Shown here one piece after another: positions 57,317 through 64,000 of a stretch of DNA of 64,000 bases. Made by a program: the position numbers and the translations under genes. Position 1 is the stretch's first letter. Every line of letters begins with the position of its first letter. Source of the stretch: Antedon mediterranea (Eukaryota; Echinodermata; Crinoidea; Comatulida; Antedonidae); NCBI RefSeq assembly GCF_964355755.1, contig NC_092670.1, forward strand, positions 13,145,201-13,209,200, written 5' to 3'. Under the pieces are notes generated by a model. It ran no database searches. It saw only the letters and a list, made by a program, of their open reading frames with translations, and had not been told where the DNA came from.

Positions 57317-57451
57317 TTAAATTCCGTAATCTTTGAAGTGTGTTTCTTTTAAAATATCTGAAAACAAAAATGTACAGTGCCCGAACGACAATAAAATACT
57401 CCATTTTTCGCTAGAAGTATCATCGGCTTTCTCCTTCGCAAACTCCGCCAT
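57317..57451 (-). CDS. Short ORF or first exon from the bidirectional promoter
   Basis: An ATG in strong context (ACCATACCAAACATGG-like, reading AACATGGCG) opens a 44-codon frame, MAEFAKEKADDTSSEKW onward, ending at TAA. The N-terminus is hydrophilic and the remainder hydrophobic. TTTTGTTTTCAG inside it resembles an acceptor, and GTAGGTAAA lies about 30 bases beyond the stop, so real splicing may differ. No family is recognised. It diverges from the plus-strand gene across a CCAAT/NRF1-type promoter. Confidence 0.35.
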   Translation of the reverse strand: MAEFAKEKADDTSSEKWSILLSFGHCTFLFSDILKETHFKDYGI

Positions 57452-57794
57452 GTTTGGTATCGGCAGAAAGCTTAGATTTTATTCTATCTAACCCTGCCCT
57501 TGATTCGTTGGATAAATATTATTCTAACCAATTAAACATCGTCTTATTGCCGTCTTGTTGTTGCTATCTTGCCCAAACAAATCTGTAAAAACTACGTTGC
57601 TGATTGGTCAATTTTCATTACATCATTACTGAGCATGCGCATTTGCTATGTTTACGCTTCGATCTGGCTACCGCGCCTGCGCAAAGTAGATCGAACAACA
57701 CATGTTCCAGGGAAATTCTCACGAAAACATACTTTATTCATCTAGCGAGCGATAACTATTATTTATATTACTGATTTTTCGCAATACGTTCGTA
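57452..57794. promoter_or_regulatory. TATA-less bidirectional promoter
   Basis: CCAAT boxes at 57528-57532 (plus) and 57603-57607 (minus, ATTGG) and two NRF1-like sites, GCATGCGCA at 57633-57641 and GCGCCTGCGCA at 57673-57683, lie between two divergent ATGs. The minus-strand start sits in a YY1-like CCGCCATGTTT. This is a typical housekeeping layout. Confidence 0.5.
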
Positions 57795-58640
57795 ATGTCT
57801 CGGAAGGACCCGCCTAAGGAAATTCTAGATGCGTTAAATGGTGCCAATGATTTTGGTTTTATTTTGATAATGAGGATGCTGAAGTAATCTCAACCAACTC
57901 ATGATGACCAACTAGGTCTAGGCCTAGGGCCTAGTACTTTTTGCTGACGATGACGAAGTTGAGAATGGCCATCCTAGGCCCGTTACCCAGAGGGTAGACG
58001 TCCTTTTAGATGTAATGAAATGCCTCTGTAAGTACATTTGATTTTTTCTTGTATGTAAACTAAAATCCGTCTTGTCACATTAAATGTTGAACATCACTAT
58101 GAAGAAATGATATAACTTTAACTTTATATTATTAATATTACTAGGCTAGGCCTATGGTCTACTATACTAATTCAATAAATTAGTTGAGGTAAAATAAAGT
58201 CAACTTAGGCTTAGGCTAATTAAAAATGTCAATAAGCAAATTTGATTTTTACAAATACATTCATGCTTGTTTGTTAAATTAAACTGACTGTATTTGTTTT
58301 TCTTTAGTTGTGACAAAACTGCAGATTGGTGTAACATTCAAAATGATGAAGAACTGCAGAAAATCCGATCATTCAAACACTGCATATGTGGTAACGGACA
58401 CGACAAAAACGTTTGCCTAAAACAATTTGAGGAAGAATTTATGTATGGTGTATTACAAGGAGTATATTGATACGCCTACAGTTGCTGAAGAATGAAAACA
58501 ACATACCTCCACTTATTTTACCAGAACCCATTCCATACCCTGGTTTATCATTTAAAAGGCAATCATACCTCTATGACTCGGTACAAGAGTTTTGTAAATT
58601 TGAGGCAAGGGATAGTGTGTGTCCCGCTCCAAGCGAGTAG
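57795..58640 (+). pseudogene. Decayed two-exon gene, cysteine-containing, family unknown
   Basis: ATG at 57795 begins MSRKDPPKEILDALNGAND. The acidic continuation (DNEDAEVIS, then ADDDEVENGHPRPVTQRVDV and LLDVMKCL) needs frame changes and passes stops near 57870-57910. A good donor GTAAGT (58028) and acceptor CTTTAG (58307) bound a 280-base intron. Exon 2 reads CDKTADWCNIQNDEEL, FKHCICGNGHDKNVCLKQF, then in other frames YYKEYIDTPTVAEE and PPLILPEPIPYPGLSF, ending at 58640. The Cys pattern suggests a small metal-binding domain. Multiple frameshifts indicate a pseudogene, though its promoter looks intact. Confidence 0.5.
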
Positions 58641-59726
58641 AGGTCCTGTCGAAATATATTGTTGTAGAGTTAAAAATCTTGTTTAGCAATTTATTTATTT
58701 GCAATAAAATTAATATAGATTTTAAGTGACAGTTGCGGCAATTTTAACTGGTCAAATATTTAAATTTTTATTTGTTTTGTATTTATATTTTAATGTGCAA
58801 TCTATTTACTTTTCTATTAAATGAAATTTTTTGACGATCATCTCATACTGGTTTAACTTTTTTAACAGGGCAATAACTTTAATAGCAATTTATTAATATA
58901 CTTTTATTTATACTTTTATTTATACTTTTATTTTATACTTTCATTTAATACAGTAATTCAAAAATGTGTATATAAATTTTCTCAGTGTCATGCTTTGTCG
59001 ACTTTCATTTTGTTGGCATTCAGTTGAGTTACTGAAAATGATAATTTTGAAATAAATTAATGATTTTAACAACTAATGTTCTTTATTGTATTGTTATTGT
59101 GTGTGCAAAATTTCTTTACAATCAGACAATGGGAACTTTACTGTTGCTATGGTGTTTTGACTGTCCTTTTCCAAAACCAGCTCTGTTGATTTCAAAGTCA
59201 TTTTCCTCTAAAACCTGGATTTCCTTTTAGTGAAAGTGCTGTTTAGTTTTTGGCTTATAACTTTGGATAGGTTCAACTAAATTTAATGTATGATATATCA
59301 TTGTAAAGCTTAATATGTAAAGAATATGAATTTATAAAAAGATAGGAATTAAAAAAATTTATCTGGATGCTGATTTTGAGCTGGTGTGCCTCATTTTGTT
59401 GATTATCTCAAAACTTTGCTTTATGCAGTTGAGTCGTTCTTTCATGACGGGACAGTGTTATTATCAGCAAATTTTGACAAAAAAACAGATTGACTGTGTT
59501 AAGATTTCTCCGAGTAGACTTTTAAGACCGCGTTCTAGCAATGGTCTATTAATAAAGACTACTTGCTACAGTACGTCACAAATTATAGCCGTTAATCATA
59601 AAATTGGTCAAATCTATAACGTTTACGATCCATAGTCTCATAATTTTGTTTTTACATTTACACAATAATCTAATAACCTATACTCACTACCCCTAATAGG
59701 CCTTTGTTGTGTCATTTTTGTTTTAG
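58641..59726. other. Intergenic region upstream of the Ig gene
   Basis: AT-rich, with TACTTTTATTTA tandem words at about 58905-58945. GAGTCGTTCTTTCATGAC at about 59430. A first (signal-peptide) exon for the Ig gene may be here but none could be identified. Confidence 0.35.
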
Positions 59727-60952
59727 TGGGCCAAGGTATTAACACCATTACTGCAGAATCGCAAACTGCAATTGAAGGACAGCAGATAACACTGCCATGT
59801 TATTATACACCAACAAATGCGATCGTTGGAAAAATGTACTGGAATAAAAATGGAACGCCTATTGCAATAAAAGGAGAGACACCAGATTCTACTTCTAGAT
59901 ACTGGTTGAGTGATCCAACACTGATTGGCAATGCAGGAAATGTTAGCTTGGTTATCGAAAACGTCACCAGATGGGATGCAGGATCATACACTTGTGGAGT
60001 AAATGATGAATCTACTGGTGGTGTTATAATTCGCAAAGATGTCTGTGAATTAACAGTGTATTGTAAGTATTGATAATATATAGACATGTATATTTGTACC
60101 CTGAACAAAACAACCCTGTTTTCTGACCACCTATATAATAGTTTGCTGTGACCTGAACCAAGAAAGTGGCTTTCTTCAAATTACAAAGAGAACCGTTCAA
60201 TTGACCCCTCAGAAGTTTAAAAACAGGCCTGGTAACTGTAATGCAATAGAAAATGTTATTTATCTACATTAAAAAAATAATTTTAATTATTGACAGATTT
60301 GGATAAGCCAACACTGTCAACTTTAGGTCCTTTGGAAGTTGCAAGAGGAAGCAAAGTTGAAATGTCTTGCGTCTTGAACGAAGCCTTCCCGACACCAATA
60401 AAAATAACATGGTTTTATGGAAATATGATGTTGGAAGAAAATCAAAATGATACAGTACTAGAAATTGGATTGTTTAATGAAAGTGATGCGGGGAATTATA
60501 GCTGTAAAGTGGAAAATGGCGGTTTATTTGGTGAAAATGGAAAACCAAGTAACTATCTTACGTTTTGGCTGAAGAAAGGTAAATTATAAGATGATAGTAG
60601 ATACATTGTCTTTTTCTAGCCCAGTTTTGATTATAAAGCAAGTGAGATCTTATTTTAGAGTGTTTTTTAGATACTAGCAATTACCGTATATATATAAATA
60701 AATAATTAATTTTTATGAGTTGAATGTTGAGAATATGTCTTGAGTTGTAGCTTAAACAACGTAAGTGCTTCTACCTTGTATCGTCTAGGACCAATAGAAA
60801 AAGAGGCTGTGGCAAAAAATCAAACAAACATCTCGACAACAGTTAACAGCAGTACGACAACTGTAGCAGTGTTAGTTAGTATAGCAATCATCATCATAGT
60901 GGGGTGCAGTATATCTTATAAAATATATCCAAAACTTCAGGATTATTTTGCT
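59727..60952 (+). CDS. Type I membrane protein with two Ig domains, internal exons
   Basis: Three exons join in frame. Exon A (59727-60062) encodes an Ig V-like domain: Cys at residue 25, Trp at 39 and DAGSYTC with the second Cys at 90. Exon B (60297-60578) encodes an I/C2-like domain: EMSC, ITWFY and DAGNYSC. Exon C (60789-60952) encodes a Ser/Thr/Asn-rich stalk and a transmembrane helix (VAVLVSIAIIIIVGCSISY) followed by a basic/aromatic start of the cytoplasmic tail. Donors are GTAAGT, GTAAAT and GTAAGT; acceptors TTTTAG, GACAG and TCTAG. The boundaries before exons A, B and C are all phase 1, as usual for Ig exons, and exon C ends in phase 0. Several N-glycosylation sequons are present. 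The signal-peptide exon and tail exons are not identified. A cell-adhesion or receptor role is inferred. Confidence 0.8.
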
Positions 60953-61727
60953 GTAAGTATTTTAATCATAATAAATGAAACCAGCCATTATAAAACTGAA
61001 AAATTAGTTGATTGGTAGCTACAAACTTGTATTCAAATAAAATGTGCCTAAATGTCCAATCCAATCGGTAATAACAAAGAATATCACAAGAATGAGTAAT
61101 CCACGATTTTTCCATTAGAAATTTGTAACAGAGAGTGATGCCTGCCCTCATAAGGGCAGATGTATACAGACTAAATAAGACTTGATTTAATAGAGTACAT
61201 GTCACATTAAATAGAATTATGAAATATTTTGGATCTATAAAACATTTTATAAAACATATTTAATAACAAACTAGTGTACACTTCTACAGAAAATTATTTA
61301 CCACCATGCCAAATTCACAAAGAAAGGCCGAACAGCAACAACAAAAATCAAACAAGATTACTCAGCATAGCCTATTCTTTGCCATTGCTGCGTACTAATC
61401 TACATTAAATTAAGTTTTTATGATATAAATTAGTATAAAATACATTATTAATTAATATTTAATTAATGTATTTTTGTTTACCAGAAACAAGTTAGATTTA
61501 GAAATATTAATAAATTATCTTTCGTGTATCGATTTGGTTGATGAAGTGAACTGTTTATTCGGCAATTTTTAACTAAATAAATAGCATGAAACGAACAATT
61601 AAATATCCAAACAGCTGAGCATTTAACATGATGGTGGCATGTAGTTGATAACATTTTTATCATGAAAACACAACCGGTGGTCCAGGCTTAGATTATTGTG
61701 ACCGTCACAAAAAGTTGTATACATCCT
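60953..61727. other. Intron or intergenic sequence 3' of the Ig exons
   Basis: No further exon is clear. If the last donor is not used, exon C reads on to a stop at about 61018, giving a short tail. Confidence 0.35.
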
Positions 61728-62375
61728 CAGTCGGGCAGCAGAGTGGTTGACCTCGCGAATTATTACCAAATCAAAATTTGAATTGCCGCCATCTTGGAAT
61801 CGCGAAAAAGCAAGTAGTGCGGAATTACAAAATGCAGCAAAAAAATGTTCAATAACATTTAAATAGCATATTCATACAATTAAATTTATATTAATACAAT
61901 TCAACTAAGGATTTTACGAAAGATAGGCTAGGTAGGAAAAAATCTGATTTTACCTGTTAAACATGCTTGGCCATTTTAATATATATTATCCAGATTATAT
62001 ATCAAAACAAACTGATAAAAGGATTTGTTGATTTGCTTCTGATGAGAAAAGTGCCGGATTCATTTCGCTAACGGCGAATGAATACACGGATTTTCGCCAT
62101 TTTCTAGCACTAGCCTTGGGTACCCAGACAGCTGATAACGATTATATTCGATTGTCCAGACGTCTCTGCTACTGGTGCTCAATACTACAGTATGTATTAC
62201 CATGGACCTATAGGTCCATGGTATTGTACATAATAGTACTGTATGTTTAGTTTTTGCTTTCTTTATGGCAAAATAAATATTTAATTTTTATTATTGCTTA
62301 TTTTCCTTTAACTTTATCCAAGAAGAAGTAAATATTATTATATACTGTATATGCATATTACAGTCAAGTTGCAAC
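61728..62375 (-). repeat. Interspersed repeat, copy 2 (partner of 3369-4092)
   Basis: Reverse complement of 3369-4092 with small deletions, including the conserved 26-bp palindrome at about 62200-62225. The end at 62375 abuts the poly-A tail of the LINE fragment. Confidence 0.8.
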
Positions 62376-62985
62376 TTTTTTTTTTCATTTCTTTATTCGA
62401 ATTCATAAAATAACACAACATAAAAAAAAATACAAAGAATGAATTCAGGGTAACACAAAAAAGTAACCAAAGGTCAAACTTATTTCCATTGTGGCCCTTA
62501 AGGATAAAAACACCATAAGAATAAACATTTACAATAAACAATAACACATGTAGTAACAATATAAATATAAATTATAATCTTTCAAGCATAACCTCTTTGA
62601 GATGTTTCCTGATATTTCTTTTGAATTGATTGATGGTTTCTGAACACTGTATCAATTTTGGCAGGTGATTCCATGACGTTATTGCCGTGTTAACAAAGGT
62701 TGTTTGGGAGATGTTACCTATATATGGTCTATAAATTGATTGAGTTGCAAATCTAGTATTGTACTGGTGAATTACATTTGCTCTACTAATACCATCATTC
62801 ATAAACGTAGGGCTTAATCCATTAATAATACGATACATGTGACAAAGTTTTATCTGTTTAACTCTTAAGTCTACTGGGAGCCAATTCAGTTTGTTTAATT
62901 CATTAGCCCCAATGTGATCCCTTGGTTCAAGACCAAGAATACATCTGACCGTCTTATTTTGTGCAGTTTGCAATTTAACTTTTAG
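62376..62985 (-). mobile_element. LINE 3' end with poly-A tail, 5'-truncated
   Basis: The minus-strand frame 62983-62572 contains LQTAQNKTVRCILGLEPRD, LNWLPVDLRVKQIKLCHMYR, a NTRFATQSIYRP segment and SWNHLPKLIQ, the usual C-terminal end of a non-LTR RT protein. It is followed by a 3' UTR, GAATAAAG and a terminal A-run (62376-62388). The first residues of the frame (MQQKQ) come from adjacent non-LINE sequence. The insertion is 5'-truncated, as is normal for LINEs. Confidence 0.85.
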
Positions 62986-64000
62986 GGTCTGTTTCTGCTG
63001 CATAACGCAATTTAACCGGTTATTTTAAAATAGATTAAAAATAGATAACAATAACAAGACCGCGTTTCTGCTCAATTTGTGCTCCGAAATAACCGGTTAA
63101 ATCTATGGGTGGTCGTCGAGCAAAACGTCATCATTACCCAAAATGCAATACACTCAGACGGAAGTAGAAGTTGGCTGTTTGTTTACATCGACGTCGTGAG
63201 TACACACGTGTGTATTATATCGCCGAACATCTCACTCAAACCATGGATTAAAGAATAGAAGGATATGCATCGACGGTGACATCAAACGATTTTACAACGC
63301 GCTTGCCTATACTAAAGCACTGCTGCCAATCAAACAAACACGCTCATTGAACTCCGTGTCTCTAACCGCGGCCCTCTGTAAAACGCTTCGAATCAACTGT
63401 TACATTTTTTGAGACCAAAACGTAAGCATGTAGAAATCGTATGCGCAGTCTGAATGTTCTATTGACATGTCTGCGTCGATGATTAATTGACAACAAAAAT
63501 ATACTGCTGAATAATTCTGTTTTAGTTTCATCACAATCGGACTACGAAAAGTTCACTTTCTTACGACTGGTAATTTTAAGTAGTTGGTAATATTAATAAA
63601 ATATGCAATTTTTATATTTGAATTATCATTATTTGCCTGCCATCTTCTGTCATTAAAAATTGCGTTAATCTATAGAATATTAAATTATGCATTTGACCAT
63701 GTATGTTGTTAGCGTGGCCGGTGTTCACCCATACAACAATCGTGTTTTTAATATATGGCTAAGCAGTGGTTTCTTCATAAATCTCCTTAATTATCGATGT
63801 GATTATATTTAAATTGTAGTGCCTGGTGATTGGCTAGTGGTTATGTCATCCACATCACATCCAATCACCGGGTCTAATTGAATGAAAACAGCGATCCCTG
63901 ATCCGGGATTGGCTGGCTATGTATAGTTGCGATTCGTGTTCCCACTAGCGACGCAGATTAGCCTAGGCCTACCTAGGCAGTATCAATGTCGGCAAATCAT
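62986..64000. other. Intergenic with short inverted repeats
   Basis: TTTAACCGGTTATTT at 63011 and AAATAACCGGTTAAAT at 63087, each near a GTTTCTGCT word, suggest a small MITE. TGGTGATTGG at about 63825 pairs with CCAATCACC at about 63863. No gene is recognised. Confidence 0.35.

Noticed and set aside
59384-59635. Hydrophobic N-terminus (CLILLIISKLCF) as the signal-peptide exon of the Ig gene
   Set aside because: There is no ATG in that frame and no donor in the required phase. It overlaps the dispersed CTTTCATGAC motif.

Overview
This is a repeat-dominated window from an animal nuclear genome. The evidence is low GC, GT-AG introns, an immunoglobulin-domain exon set with phase-1 boundaries, non-LTR, Ty3/gypsy and DIRS-like retroelements, and a Polinton (Maverick) relic. 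The palindrome TAGGCCTA is scattered throughout. A marine invertebrate deuterostome, perhaps an echinoderm, is my best guess, but no sequence here proves the clade. I see no bacterial operons, CRISPR arrays, rRNA genes or convincing tRNA genes.

Layout. 1-1.76 kb: broken DIRS-like retroelement (minus strand), cut by the window edge. 2.0-3.1 kb: possible tiny spliced transcript. 3.37-4.09 kb: interspersed repeat whose inverted partner is at 61.7-62.4 kb. 4.55-8.8 kb: decayed Ty3/gypsy element (minus strand) with a putative 139-bp 3' LTR; an LTR-like match lies at 11.36-11.49 kb. 9-15.9 kb: GC-rich repeats, minisatellites and two TIR elements with visible target duplications. 17.6-20.8 kb: three copies of a 0.96-kb repeat, the last inverted, each with a 141-bp hairpin. 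20.92-21.86 kb: 942-bp transposon with a 9-bp target duplication; a second copy at 53.42-54.37 kb has its own 9-bp duplication.

21.96-31.60 kb is the most interesting segment. It is a 9.6-kb unit bounded by inverted repeats of about 380 bp that carry a 16-bp minisatellite and an inward TATA-like box. Inside are a Bcl-2-like open reading frame, a truncated Polinton-type integrase without its catalytic core, an intact acidic protein with two SUMO-interaction-like motifs, a short-intron gene end, a cysteine-rich exon pair and a triplicated exon-like segment. I read it as a remnant of a Maverick/adintovirus-like element. A 2-kb deletion relative sits at 43.21-45.23 kb.

32.99-45.45 kb is a 12.5-kb inverted structure. 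Matching 58-bp ends enclose two oppositely oriented arrays of a roughly 94-bp satellite (4.2 and 2.7 kb) around a 2-kb spacer. The satellite unit resembles the terminal sequence, so the arrays may have grown from the ends of a transposon.

45.5-51 kb: tandem repeats, a TTAA-flanked MITE and an inverted repeat copy. 51.2-55 kb: one CR1-like LINE broken by three later insertions. 55.13-56.21 kb: foldback element. 57.3-58.65 kb: CCAAT/NRF1-type bidirectional promoter with a short minus-strand ORF and a decayed plus-strand two-exon gene. 59.73-60.95 kb: three exons of a type I membrane protein with two Ig domains, the best host-gene candidate. 62.4-63.0 kb: 3' end of a further LINE.
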